Assembly: GCA_029339195.1 (NCBI GenBank)
Contig: JAPTJF010000161.1
Location: 1-64,000, forward strand
Source: Micractinium sp. NFX-FRZ
Lineage: Eukaryota > Chlorophyta > Trebouxiophyceae > Chlorellales > Chlorellaceae
Reading direction: 5' to 3'
Length of the DNA stretch: 64,000 nt
Below the pieces are notes generated by a model, which ran no database searches, was not told the origin of the DNA, and worked only from the letters and a program-made list of their open reading frames with translations. Every line of letters begins with the position of its first letter. Positions within the stretch are counted from its first letter, which is position 1. Below are positions 9,973 to 21,500 of the stretch, piece by piece. Both the position numbers and the translations under genes were made by a program.

Positions 9973-12900
9973 CTACTCTCGGTGGCGCATGCTGCGCTCC
10001 GCTGCATCTGGCCGCTGCACCTCCTCATCGTACGAGTGCACCTCCACATGTACCGCCCTGTACAGCGGCGCCGCCACCCGGCGGTACAGCGCTGCCGAGC
10101 AGGCGGTGGCCAGCAGGCCCAGCGCAGCCAGGGCCAGGAAGGTGGCTTGGAAGCAGTCCTGGCCGATGCAGGTGACGTCGCCGCCGCCGTGGCGGTCGAG
10201 CGCGCGGTCGTAGAGCCAGCCCGCCTTCAGCGGGGGCGGGGGCAGCAGCTCAGACGTGCATGCTGTGCTGCCGTGCATGCCTAGGCTGGGCATCCGCTCT
10301 GTGCGAGGCAGGCACGGCACGCAGCAGGCACGGCACACAGCAGGCATACCAGGCAGCAGGCGCCGCAGGCAGCGGGCAGGGCACACAGCAGGCATGCCAG
10401 GCAGCAGGCTCCGCAGGCAGCGGGCAGGGCAAGCAGCAAGCAGGGCACACAGCAGGTGCGGCAAGCAGCAGGCCCGGCAGGCCATCACCCCAACCACCAC
10501 TCCACGGCCCCCCAGCTCACCAGTCCCATGGCCAGGGTCAGGCTGCCCAGCGCCGGCGCCATCTGGGCCAGTGTGTAGTTGGCCGCAAACCTTGTCAGCC
10601 CAAACAGCTCACTGACGAGCGAGGGGAACAGCGTCCAGTGACCGCCTGAAGCAAGGGAGCCGGACAAGGCCGTTTTTTCTTCCTTCTGTTTGCTTGTTCT
10701 TCAAAGTCAGTCAGAAAGGCGAGCGGATTTTTTCTCAAAGAAGACTGGGAAGCCCAGAAGCTAAGGCAGCGTTGGGCAGGCAAGCCGGCAGCTGGGTGAG
10801 GCTGCCCAGCTGGTGGGAGGTGGATGGGGAGCCTGTTCCCAGCGCAACCTGTTCCCAGTGCTCACCAACCTGTTCCCAGCGCAATCTATTCCCAGCAGGC
10901 TCACCAAAGGCGAAGCCCGTGAGCGCCGACAGCGGGTACAGAGCAGGCAGGCGTGCAAAGGCGAGCGCCAGGCAGGCGGCCGCCATGGTGGCCGACATGA
11001 GGGGGAGGAAGAGGAGGCGGGGGGTGCCCCGGGAGTGAAGCATGCGCTCCGGGATGTAGCCAAGCGCCATGCGGCCTGCACGGGAGGCAGGACAGCAGGA
11101 AGTGTTGGATAGCCGGTGAGGAGCGGGGGCGGCACCGACATGCGGTGGCATGGGGGTATTGGATACCAATGGGCAGGATGAATCGGGGGCGGCGCCACGA
11201 CGACGTGCGGTGCGGGGTTCGGCTGTGCGGTCTGAAGCAGAGAAGCAGAGGAGGCAGGCCAGCGCAGGCGCAGCCGGCGTGAACCAGCTGCGCACTACGT
11301 GTCCAATTGTGGGTGGTCCGGCTGGGCTGCTGGCCTGGCTGCTGCTGCTGCCTGCTGCCTGCCCTCACCCGCACAGTTGCAGACGGAGAAGAGGGAGACC
11401 AGCACAGGTGTGTCCAAATGAGGCACCCCCGACAGAGCCTTGACCACCTGGGAGAGGTTGTTGAGCAGGGTGAGGCCTGCGGGGAGGGAGGAGGAAGGCA
11501 GGTGAGGGAGGAAGGTCGGAGCACAGAATCTCGGCATCAGCATCTCGGTGGGCCAATCAAGGGCGCGGTTGCACCGCGCGCGCTTTGCTGGAATACAAGG
11601 CGGCAAAGGGCAGGAGCTGTGTTCGGTGCCTGGCCCGCATGCCAGCGCAGCCTTGCTGCCGTGGTCTGCAATTTGCTTGCACCGCCCCCTGGGCGCTCAC
11701 CTGATCCCATGCTGATTGTCAGCGCAGCAAACAGCAGCCAGAAACTGAGGCTGCCCAGGCACTGCAGCGGCGACAGCTCCAGAAAGGCCGACGCCGGCAG
11801 CGCCACCGCTGCAGCGCCTCTGCTGTTTGGCTGCCCCGCTACCCCGCTGCTGCCAACTGCCGCCCCTGGTGCAGTGGTGGTCCCGTCGCGCCGCATCCCC
11901 GGCTCAAGCAGCGGCTGCTTCAGGCCGCCATCGCTGGCGGGCAGTCTCTGCGCCGCCCCACTCTCCTCATCTGCCCCCGCCCGGCCCTCCCTGTCTCCCT
12001 CCCCATCTTCCTCCTCCTCCTCCTCATCATCGTGATACATGCTGAGCTCTTGCGTGAGCACGGCCTTCCTGGACAGCAGGCCGCCGCTGCCGTTTGGGAT
12101 GAGCAGCAGCGGCAGCAGCAGCAGGCCCGCGCCCGCGGTCAGCATGAGGCGGGAGCCATCGGAGAGCGGGTGCAGCGACGTCACGGTGGCTCCTGGCAGT
12201 GTGCAGGCAGGTGGGGGGGCGGGGGGAGGCGAGGGGGGAAGGTGTTGATGCATGTCGGGAAGCGCTGCAGTGGAATTCATTGCCAAGCGGGCGGGGCGCG
12301 GCGAGAATCGAGGCAGGGAACAAGCAGGCACAGCTGGTTGGGGGTGCTGGGTGCCCGGTGAGCTTCCTGCTGCAGCCCCCTGTGAGGATTCCAAGCCAAG
12401 CACGTCTCTCGCCAGAACCCCTGAACCTCCTCTCATAATAAAAGCACCTGCCCCCCTGGCCCGCTGCACCTGAAATGAGGTACACCGCCAGGGTGGCCAG
12501 CGCTTGGAGGGCAAACAGGAAGCGCCCATCCGTGCTAAACACGTGCACCCCCGTCTCCAGCTCACACGTTTGCACCTGCGGCAGGCGGGGCGGGCAGGCA
12601 TGCAGGGCAGTCTGAATGCGCGAAGGGCCCTCAAAGCAGCACATGTGGGCGCCCCACAAACCTGTGTGGCTCATCGCAGTGTGTTGCCATACTGCACTCT
12701 GCATAGCAGCCCGCCCGGCGGCCCCGCCCACGCACAAAGGTGCAGGTGTTGAGGACGGGGAGGGCCAGGGCGCCCACGAGCACGGGTGCCAGTGCGAGGA
12801 AGGCGAGGAAGGCGGTGCGGGAGGGCGCATAGAGGCCGCTGTAGACGCACGCAAACAGCGAGCCTGCAGCAGCAGCGGCAGCAGCAGCAGCGCAGGGGGG

Positions 12901-14538
12901 CCAACGGCACATCGGCACTCGTGTGTGAGCAGGGTGGCTGGAAATGGAGGCGCAGCAGCAGCAGGCGAGGCAGCGGCGGCAGCGAACCACAAACAGAAGC
13001 GAAAGCAGTATCAGCAGCAGCGGCAGCCGGGCACTGCTGCTGCGCCACGCCGGAGGGGGCTCGAGGCCGGCAGCAGCGGCACCTGACAGGCCGATCCCCG
13101 CCTTCAGCACGCCCACCACCGTGCCTCGGCTGCTGGGGAAGTTGCGCACCTGCGGGTGCAGGCAGAGCAGGCGGAGCAGGTGGGCGTGGGTGCGAGACGG
13201 GGAGGCATGGCCAGGCGGCTGCCGGCATTCTTGCTGCCTGCAAGCATTCTGCGCCGCGTCAAGAGGGAGGCAATGCGGGCCATGCCAGCAGGTTGTGCAC
13301 ACCTACAGCGGGGCCACCCTCCGCCAGCACGCCGGCATGCCCAACAAAGGGCCGAGCAGCGCCCTCCCTCCGCCAGCCCTTCCCAAGCCCTTCCCTTCAC
13401 GTACATTTGTTGCCATGATGGTGGTGTCAATCCAAGCCCCTGCGTTGGCGGCCACCGCTGCCAGCACAACCAGGTGCCAGAACTGGGCCGCAAACAGCCT
13501 GCAACAAATGCTGGTAATGCACCTCAAGCAGGGCCGCAGAAGAGGCTTTGGCGAGCTGGCAGATGCGTACAGCACCGCCACCTGCCCAGCCCGGCACACC
13601 ATGGCCCTGGGCCGCGCCCTGCCTGCCCTCCTCCACCCGGACGTGGCACCCCTGGGATGCGCTGCCTGACTGCTCGCCTTCCTGCCCGCCCGCCCCCCTG
13701 CCCCGTCACGCATCACCCCTCCCGGGATCCCATCACTCACCCCTTCAGGGCCGCCCAGAGGCCCAGGTACCCAAAAGCGTTCAGACCCAGCCCCAGCACC
13801 AGCACAATGCGCGGCCCAAAGCGCTTGTGCCGCTCAAGGGCGTCGTACAGCAGGCCCGCAAAGATGCCGCTGTGCAGCAGAGGGGCCGGGGGGGGGCAGG
13901 TGGGCATTGGCAGGCAGGGCTGGGCAGCATCGTCGCTCACAGACGTGGCGAATGGGGCAGCTGCGGCCGGGGCCCATGCTGAGTGGTGCCTGCTGAGATG
14001 CAGGCCTGGCAATTAGTCAGGTGCCGGTGCTCAGCAGCTTGTCCGCATCCAGCAGGCTGGCCGCCCGCTGTGCGTGCTGTGCTGCATCTCTTGCTTGCAA
14101 ATTCAGCTGCTTTTGCCCAGCACCCCGGTGGCACACGTTGCAATCCACACGTTGCAATCCCCTGTCTGTACCCCCTGTTTCGGCTCGCTCCCTCCGTCCC
14201 CGGCGGTCCGTGAGCCTGCGCTGGCCGCTCACCTGTACCCTCCAATGTTGGCCGCCGAGGCAATCAGCTGCAGCTGCGACTGCCGCAGCCCATACGTGTG
14301 CCTCAGCTCGTCCCCCCAGATGGCGAAGCAGTAGGTGAGGCCGCAGCAGAGGGCAAGGCCCACAGAGGCTGTGAAGGTCCACCTGCAGTGTGGGGAGGCA
14401 GTGCGGTGTGAGCAGGCAGTGCACCGAGGTGAGGTGAGGAGAGAGTGGGGCTGTGCAGAGCCAGGGCGAGTAATCGCAGCCTGGTAGGCACATCGTGCCC
14501 ACCCAGATATGTACTTGCCATTTGTTGATGTAGGGCAT
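9973..14538 (-). CDS. Nodulin-like / NFD4-type major facilitator transporter
   Basis: Twelve exons, right to left: 14519-14538, 14233-14382, 13741-13869, 13405-13498, 13083-13149, 12736-12863, 12470-12575, 11701-12192, 11375-11476, 10905-11075, 10489-10645 and 9973-10267. Phases agree throughout, giving about 636 aa. The nodulin-like half starts WWTFTASVGLALCCGLTYCF, then IASAANIGGYSGIFAGLLYD and RIVLVLGLGLNAFGYLGLW, matching the family layout. Loop residues NFPSSRGTVVGVLKAGIGLSG fit the plant NFD4/nodulin-like motif. The long exon at 11701-12192 carries an acidic Glu/Asp run and the central cytosolic loop. The second half has GRMALGYIPERML and a final AGWLYDRAL with a Cys-rich loop (C-IGQDC). 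Twelve membrane segments are expected; substrate unknown. The first intron uses a GC donor (GCAAGT). The ATG at 14538 is the latest in-frame start; one or more upstream exons are possible because a CTTCAG acceptor-like site lies just before it. The last acceptor (10268) is the least certain. Confidence 0.82.
10317..10470 (-). repeat. GCAGGCA-type minisatellite in the last MFS intron
   Basis: Imperfect tandem copies of a roughly 40-bp unit built from 'cacagcaggcat.ccaggcagcaggc.ccgcaggcagcggg'. It fills the intron between the last two exons of the transporter gene. Confidence 0.75.
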
Positions 14539-15040
14539 CCACCCGCAGTAGCCCTGAAGGAGGGTGGAGAGGGGAGGTGGGTTTGAGCGGGGGGTGCACG
14601 GTGGCGGCACTGGGCAGCATGCCCACTCCCTCAGCTCGGCGCACTAACACCGCGCCACATCCGAAAATCCCCGCCGATTGGTTTACTGGGGCTTTTCTAT
14701 GCTGTGGGAAAGGCTCTGGCGCGCACCATGGCTCAACTGAGGCGACAGCACGTGACCTTGTCGCTGGTGCAGCTCTGGCGCTTTACCATGAATCGGTAGC
14801 TTCACCGATTGCACGACGTATTGCGCACACGCGGAACACAGGAGTTTCGGCGTGCTGTGCTGCGCCCAGCGGGGCCGCCCCATGCAGGGCACTGCTCCCA
14901 CCGTGCTTGCCCTCAAGCGCAGTCGCAGTGTCGCACATTTTCAGCCAGCTTTCCAACTCACAACCACACGCCCCGGCCGCTGGTGCCTGCACCCACCCTC
15001 TCTTGAGCCGTCGACTCCCGTCAGCAAGTTGCCCCGCAGT
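14539..15040. other. Divergent promoter region between the MFS transporter and OHP2
   Basis: About 500 bp shared by two head-to-head genes. No coding frame is convincing. I identify no named regulatory site with confidence. Confidence 0.45.
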
Positions 15041-16440
15041 ATGCAGGCCACCACGCTCAAGACTGGTGAGTACATGCCTTGTGTGCCGCAGCAGCACCGG
15101 TTGCCTGGTGTTTCCGTGGTGGGGCTCTCGATCGGCGCTGCCTCATTTTCTGCGCCTGCCCCTCCTCCTGTGCAGGCTGCCCAGCCTTCACCGGGCCACA
15201 AATGGTGAGGGGAGCAGCTGAACAGCCCCTGGTCCTGGTCCGGGTGGGAGTAGTGAAAGGGCGGTGCGTTCCGCCGCTGCCAGCGCCACGTGTGTGCAAG
15301 CTCCGGTGTTTGTTGCCACACACTCAAGTCCCTGTCTGTCTGGTGCTTTCTCCCTGCAGCGTCCCTGCCGGCGCGTGCGGGTGGCAGCGGTGCAGGCCTC
15401 CAGCGACCCGCTGCTGCAGAAGCCGGTGGCTCGGCCCGCGCAGGCTGGCGAGCCCGCAGCAGCAGCCCCCGCAGCAGCAGCGGCGCCCGCCGCACCCGCA
15501 GCAGCAGCCAACACATCGTGAGTGCAGCTGGCCAGCGCGTTGCACATTTTACATGCACCCAGAATAGAGCATAGCACAAGATGGTGTCGAGCTGCGTTGG
15601 GGAGGAGCTGCTGCTGGGCCCCCACTGCGGCAGGCAGCTCCTGCCGCATCATCATCGTGCTGGCACCACTTACGCCTCCTGCTCTGCTGGGTGCTTGCTC
15701 TGCCTTTGCAGGGGAGTGACGATTGAGTACCAGCGGCAGCAGGCCAAGGCGATGCGGTCGTACTTCCAGAACCTGAAGATGGCTGAGACGGTGGAGAAGA
15801 GCAAGTGAGCAAGCTGTGGTGCAGGGGCGTTGGGCTTGGGCTGGTGCGCGTGCATGGAGAGAGTGCTGCTGCGCATGGGAGCAAGCATGCGCGTCTGTGG
15901 CTGCCATGCAGGCGTGCTGCCTGCCTCCCTTGAAACGCCACGTGCTGTGCCGCCTTGCACAGCTGCACTCGCTTGCGGCCCGTTCGCTTGCATTGGCTTG
16001 CACCACGAGGGTCGGTGAATGCGTGCAAAAACAGAACATCTAAGCCTGAACCCGTTTGTGATGACAAACTAGACCAATGAGGCCCCCTGCACCCACTGCT
16101 TGCATGCATCTGCACAATGCTCTGCACTCCACACTCGCGTACTCTGCCTTACCTTGCATGCGCACGGCGCCATTGTGCGCACCCGCCATTCGCGTCCGGC
16201 CGCCGTCGTCCCCGCTACGGTCATCACGCCTGCCTGCCTCACCACCGCCCTGCCTCTCCCCGCCGCCACTCCCCCCCCCGCAGGGTGTTTGGGTGGACCA
16301 GCAAGAATGAGATCAACAACGGGCGGTGGGTGATGATGGGCTTCTTCATTGGCCTGATGACCGAGTACGCCACCGGCGTCTCCTTCATTGACCAGCTGAA
16401 GCTCATGGCCTCCTACATGGGATTGGTGGACCTGGACTAG
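15041..16440 (+). CDS. OHP2: One-helix protein 2 (OHP2), chloroplast PSII assembly factor
   Basis: Five exons: 15041-15065, 15176-15204, 15360-15517, 15712-15804 and 16284-16440. Phases 1/0/2/2 all agree, giving 153 aa. The N-terminus (MQATTLKTG, then Arg/Val-rich RRVRVAAVQA) is a chloroplast transit peptide with a plausible VAAVQA cleavage region, followed by an Ala/Pro linker. The mature protein has the OHP2 signature GVTIEYQRQQAKAMRSYF, then FGWTSKNEINNGRWVMMGF with the LHC chlorophyll-binding motif E-x-x-N-G-R, one membrane helix ending GLMTEYATG, and a C-terminus SYMGLVDLD. Known for the family: OHP2 pairs with OHP1 and HCF244 in the thylakoid to protect and assemble the D1/D2 reaction centre and carry its pigments. 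The two smallest exons (25 and 29 nt) encode the transit peptide start. It is divergent from the MFS gene. Confidence 0.93.
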
Positions 16441-17198
16441 GCCAGCACCTTTTCAGGAGGCGTGGCTGAGGCCTGTCTGCGCCCAGTTGCCAGCTGAGCT
16501 CAAGAGGGGCCATGTGGCAGGGGGGGTTGTGTGGGGGCCTGCCGGTGGGGCTGCCGCCCAGCAATTTTGAGCGCACGCAGCGTGCGTACGCCCGGACCCT
16601 GGCCCGCTACAACCACCCCCCAGCCAGCCAATCGGCGCCCCTTCAGGCCTGCCGGCCACCCAAAGTCATGTGCCTGTGTCTTCCCCGAACCCTCCCGCGT
16701 TTCATTCGTCTGTCCACCCCCGCTGCACAGAGCAGCGCCTTGCACTGGTGCTCCTTTCCGCTAGTTTGCTCCCTCCCCTGCCGCATGCCGCCCGCCCCTC
16801 TGTGTACGCATTACGTGGGGCCCCCCATCCCTTCCCTTCTACTCTGCTGCCCCTGGGCGGGGCGCGGCTCAAGTTCTGGATTCTTTTTGCTCTTGCCTTT
16901 GAGAAGAAAACATGAAATATGGCAAGTGCTGCCCATTTGATGTGTAAGCATATTTGCAGCAGAGCAAGGGGGTGGAGCGGGGAGAGAGAGCAGCGTGAGG
17001 GAGCTGGGGAGGACGCGAGCAGGGACAGAAAAGTGGAAACAGGGACACAAACGCAGCGAGAAGCAGCAAAGAAGCAAGGGGGGAACGAAACAAAAGGAGG
17101 ACAAATGATGATGAGGGCCTGGAAGAGAGAGCGCCAGGTGTAGGTTATGCAGCGGTCCACAGCACCGGGTGGGGTCCAGTGTGGGGAGCTCCGTCACG
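16441..17198. other. Convergent 3' region between OHP2 and PPP1R11
   Basis: About 760 bp with no supported gene. TGTAA at 16943-16947 is the likely OHP2 poly(A) signal, implying a 3' UTR of about 500 nt. I do not see TTACA in the last part for the PPP1R11 transcript. A purine-rich GA/AG stretch runs from about 16970 to 17130. Confidence 0.5.
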
Positions 17199-18049
17199 TC
17201 ACGACTGCGCCGGCCCTGCGGGCGGCTGCTCGCCGCCCGCGCCGCCGTCGCCGCAGTCGCACTCTGCATCGCTGTCCTCGTCATCCGACCACTCCCCAAA
17301 CTGCCGCTGGCGGTGGAAGATGCAGCACTCTGCAGGGCACGGGGGCAACACAGGGCGGCACAACGGTGGATGACCAGGACGGCAGGATGGCGGGGGCCCA
17401 CACCGCTGCCGCTCTGCTGCCACTTTTAAGCCCGGGGCAAGACAGGCTGCCTTGCCTGCCAGCGAGCCACACACAAGAACCATGCAAGCCGCTGCTGGCC
17501 GTTACCCAGGCATGGAAGGCACAGCAACCAAGTCGAGCAAGCCGCAACAATCATGGGTGCAGCCAGCAGCCCCTGCAGTATATCCCCAGGGGGCCTCACT
17601 CTTGGACTTCTTCTTGTTCAGGAACTCGTTGTCCACCACATCCTCCGCCCACCGCACCCCCTGCGCCATGGTATTAGTTCATTCAAAGTGAGGAGGAGCG
17701 CCGCGGGTGTGCACTGACAGGCACGAAAGGCATCCAGCACTTTGCCGCTCAGCTGCCGGACGGCAAGCTTGGGCGCTGGTGCATCGGAGCACATTGGCTT
17801 CGACCCCTGCCACCCACCTTGCTCCTGTCCTTCTTCTTCTTCTTGGGAACCAGCCGCAGCACCAGGTGTTCTGCAGGCAGTGAGCAACACAGTGGGTTAA
17901 GGGAGGTCGCCCGCAGGGAGCGCTTGAATTGCACAGCAGCGCCTCTTTCGGTTGGCAGCAGCGGCAACCGGCAAACCAACCTGCAATGACGCCACTGCTC
18001 GCCGCTTGTTGCTGCTGCTGTTGTTGCTGGTTCTGCTCTTGCGGCGCTG

Positions 18050-18081
<32 letters not shown>

Positions 18082-18185
18082 TGCTGCGAGGCCGGCGGCT
18101 GCACAACGAGGGTGGCGGACCCGCTGCCGCCGCCGCCCGCCGGCACCACTATGCTTTGCGACAGCAGTGCTACTGTGGACGCCAT
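17199..18185 (-). CDS. Protein phosphatase 1 inhibitor-3 (PPP1R11/YPI1 family)
   Basis: Four exons, right to left: 17981-18185, 17818-17870, 17600-17660 and 17199-17329. Phases 1/0/1 agree, giving 149 aa. The N-terminus is Ser/Gln-rich with two polyQ runs. The family core is complete: HLVLRLVPKKKKKDRSK, then GVRWAEDVVDNEFLNKKKSK, then KCCIFHRQRQFGEWSDDED. VRW is the KVxW-type PP1-docking motif, and the paired cysteines before IFH and the acidic tail are diagnostic. Known for the family: a heat-stable nuclear inhibitor and regulator of protein phosphatase 1; the human protein also has reported ubiquitin-ligase activity through its cysteines. The length is slightly above the usual 110-130 because of the polyQ. 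Divergent from VPS53. Confidence 0.92.
18007..18086 (-). repeat. CTG/CAG repeat encoding polyQ in PPP1R11
   Basis: Two CTG-rich blocks on the + strand (the longer one 18051-18086) read as glutamine runs on the coding strand, separated by PAPQEQN. Confidence 0.9.
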
Positions 18186-18576
18186 GCCGTCGCCGTGGGA
18201 GGCTGCTAGCAGGGAGGCGCGGACAGGAGAAGGGAAGGGGGAAAGGAGGCGGCGGCGCTGCGAGGCTGGGGACTTCGAGAGAGAGGGCGCGAAGTTGGCG
18301 TGCTGGCGTGAGCTGCTTGAGCTCTGTCGGATTGGTTTGTTTGGAAAGGCGCGCTGAAGACGCTATCGTGCACACTTGCGCAAGGGACGGTGCAGCGCTG
18401 GCAATCCACGGACAGCAGGGGGCTGTGTGGGTGCCACTGTGCCCGTGATCGCCATTGCACATCACTCGGCATTGCAGAAGACAAGCTAAGGCACTGCCGG
18501 CCTTGTCTGGCCTCCGATCACAAAAGCAGCGGTATTCAGCCGGCCGGCAGCCGCGCCACTGTAGCAGGCGGGCGCC
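18186..18576. other. Divergent promoter region of PPP1R11 and VPS53
   Basis: 390 bp between two head-to-head start codons, GA-rich near the PPP1R11 side. No gene and no regulatory element that I can name with confidence. Confidence 0.45.
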
Positions 18577-21500
18577 ATGGCGCTGCCGCTCCGAGGGGGC
18601 GCCGCCATACCCGCGCCTGCCGACAGCAGTCAAAGCGCGCAACAGGACGACCCCTTTTCGGGCGACTTTGACGTGCAGCGCTATGTGAACCGCATGTTCC
18701 CCACGGGTGGGTGCTGGGAGCTGCTGCACCGGCCGGAAGGGGAGGCAGGGAGAGCAGGAGCCGCAGCGCCGCCGCCAGCGGCGGCAGCACGCTCTGCCGC
18801 GGCCGCCTCCTGCCTGGCCCTCCATCCAGCCTAGCCTGCCTTCCTCCCTGCAGAGTCCTCCCTGGTGGAGCTTGACCCGCTCGTCGGCACGCTGCGCCAC
18901 AAGGTGTGTTAGAACATGAGCATCGACCTGATCAGCAGCAGCAGGGCGCATGCTGCCGCACCACCCCATCCTTGCGCCGCCTGCCTGCTCCCCACTTTGA
19001 GCACCCAACCCACCACCCACACACCGCGCCCCGCTCCGCTGGTCCGCTTTCCCAGGTGTCTCGTGTGGACGCGGAGATCCTGGCCGCGGTGCGCGCGCAG
19101 AGCAGCAGCGGCGGGCGCGCGCGCACCGACCTGGGTGCTGCCAAGCAGACGATCGAGGAGCTGTTCTCCAAGATTCGGGACATCCAGCGCAAGGCGGAGC
19201 AGAGCGAGCTGATGGTGCAGGAGATCTGCCGGGACATCAAGAAACTAGACTACGCCAAGAAGCACCTGACAGCGACCATCACCGCGCTGCGCCGACTCTC
19301 CATGCTGGTCAACGCCGTGGGTGAGAGCGAGGGGCGCAGCAGCGAGGGGCGCAGCAGCTGGGGACAGGGCGGGGGGCACAGAGAGGACGTCGGGTTTGGG
19401 GGGGGGGGGGGGGCTCTGAAGTAATCTGACCAGGGGAGCGCAAGTGCTGGTCGGTCCGGGACGGCGGCAGTGGGCGTGTGGGGTCGGAGCATGCGTGCGT
19501 GCTCCCTCACTCACCACATCCCGCACCTGCCTCGGCCCCCTGCCGTCTACCTCCCGTCGCGCAGACCAGCTGCAGCTGTCTGTGGAGCGGCACGAGTACG
19601 CCGAGGCGGCGCACCTGCTGGAGGCGGTGCAGCAGCTGTCCTCCCACTTCCAGTCGTATGTGCACATCCCCAAGGTGGCGGAGCTCAAGGGGCGCATGAT
19701 GACGCTGGAGAAGACGCTGCAGGTGTGTGGGTGGGGCCGCAGATAAACCACGCGGCTGCCAACGGGAGGAAAGGGGAGGTGGCGGTGGCACAGCAGGGGA
19801 GGAGATCAAGGGCTTGGCTGATGAATTTGCAGGAGAAGATGCTGCAGGTGAGGTGGGAGGCAGCAGGCGTAGTGTGAACAGGTGGGGCATGTCGGGCCTG
19901 GCGGCAGGTGAGACGGCTCGGCTGTGGCTGCACATTCAGGGGCGGGTGTGGTATGAGTGTGCAGCACTGTGGCCGCCCGCCTTCTGTCCCTGTCCTTACT
20001 CCCCTGTGCGCCTGATCTCCTTGCTGCCCCTGCCTGGTGACCCCCTGGCCACCCCCAGATCAACACGCTGCGTGAATTTGAGCTGCTGGGCGAGGAGGCG
20101 CCCTCCCCGCTGCTGCTGGAACGTCTGCGGTCCTGCTGCCTGGTGGTGGAGGCGCTGGGCTACCAGGTGAGCGCCTGATACTGCCTAGCTGCTGCGCCAG
20201 CGCTGGCCTGCACTTTCTGCTGTGCGAGCGCTGCTGAGCACAGCCTGTGTTGCCGTTGCTTTGCCCTCCTGCCTGCCCTCCTGGGCAACCCGGTAGGTCC
20301 TCACAACCTTGCTATCTTAACCTCTCCTCCCCTGCCCTGGCCCCTCAGGCGCGCGATGAGCTCATCGACTCTGTTTGCAAGCGCGAGATGGGGGTGTACA
20401 CTCAGGTAGGGCAGCTGCCTGGAAGGGGGGTACGTGGGCACGAGCTTCTGCGGGGCAGATGGGCTAAATATTATGGCCAGAGGGTTGTTGGCTCGCACAT
20501 TTCCAGTGCGCAGGATGCGTGGGAGGCAGCAGACTCTGCCGGCAGGCTTTTGGGCAGGTCAGCGCTTCGCCAGGCCCTGGGGCCCCTGCCCCCTATTCCC
20601 ACCCTCACGTGCTGAACGCACCTCATCTCACCCACCCACCCTTCACATAGATCTGTGGCTGCTGCACTCTGTCCATCCACGGACACCCTTGTGTTGCCCC
20701 TCCTACTTTGCAGATCTTTGCCACCATCGGCGACACCGCCAAGCTGGAGCGCACGGTGAACCGGTACAAGTGGCTGCTGCGCCGGCTGGAGGCGCGCAAG
20801 GACATCTGGGCCATCTTCCCGCCAGGCTGGCACGTGCCCCAGCTGCTCTGCATCATGTTCTGCAACATCACCAAGACCATGCTGGCTGAGATACTGGACC
20901 TCAAGGTGTGCGGGGGCAGGCGGGGCGGGGGAGAGATGCAATGACAGGCTGGGAAGAGAGACATGAGGCGGGGTGGCCAGGGTGGTTGGTTGGTAATTTG
21001 GTTGGTTGCGTCGTTTGGCGGCCGTGCCTGCCCGCCTGCGTGTCTGCCACCCATCATCCCAACTCCGACACACCGCGATCATCCCCTGCTGCCAAGCGTT
21101 GGTCACAGTTCAGCCAGTACTGACCAGTACATAGGCTGAGCACACACACTCCCCCTTCCCTCTATCGCCCCCTGCTGTGCTGCAGTCTGCTGACCTGCCC
21201 AACCAGGTGGACTCCCTGCTCAAGTCTGTGGAGGCCACCAACATCTTTGAGAACGAAATGGCGCGCCGGTTTGAGGGCGCGGTGGACCAAGAGGGCGGCA
21301 GCGAGGACGCAGAGGTGGGCGGCGGCGGCGGCGGCGAGGGCGGAGACGGTGGCGGCGCGGCTGCAGATGACAACAGCCCCGCCAGCCGGGTGCGGCAGCG
21401 GTATGAGAAGCTGGCGCGAGAGCGGCAGCGAGCGGTGGAGGGCGAGTCGCCGGAGCGGCGCAAGGAGCAGGTGTGTGCAGGCAGGCGGGCTGCTTGATGT

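Noticed and set aside
20649..20713. Possible further echo at the VPS53 exon 7 acceptor (AGATCTGTGG versus AGATCTTTGC)
   Set aside because: Only about ten bases match, the distance is 62 bp and the protein sense is not preserved.
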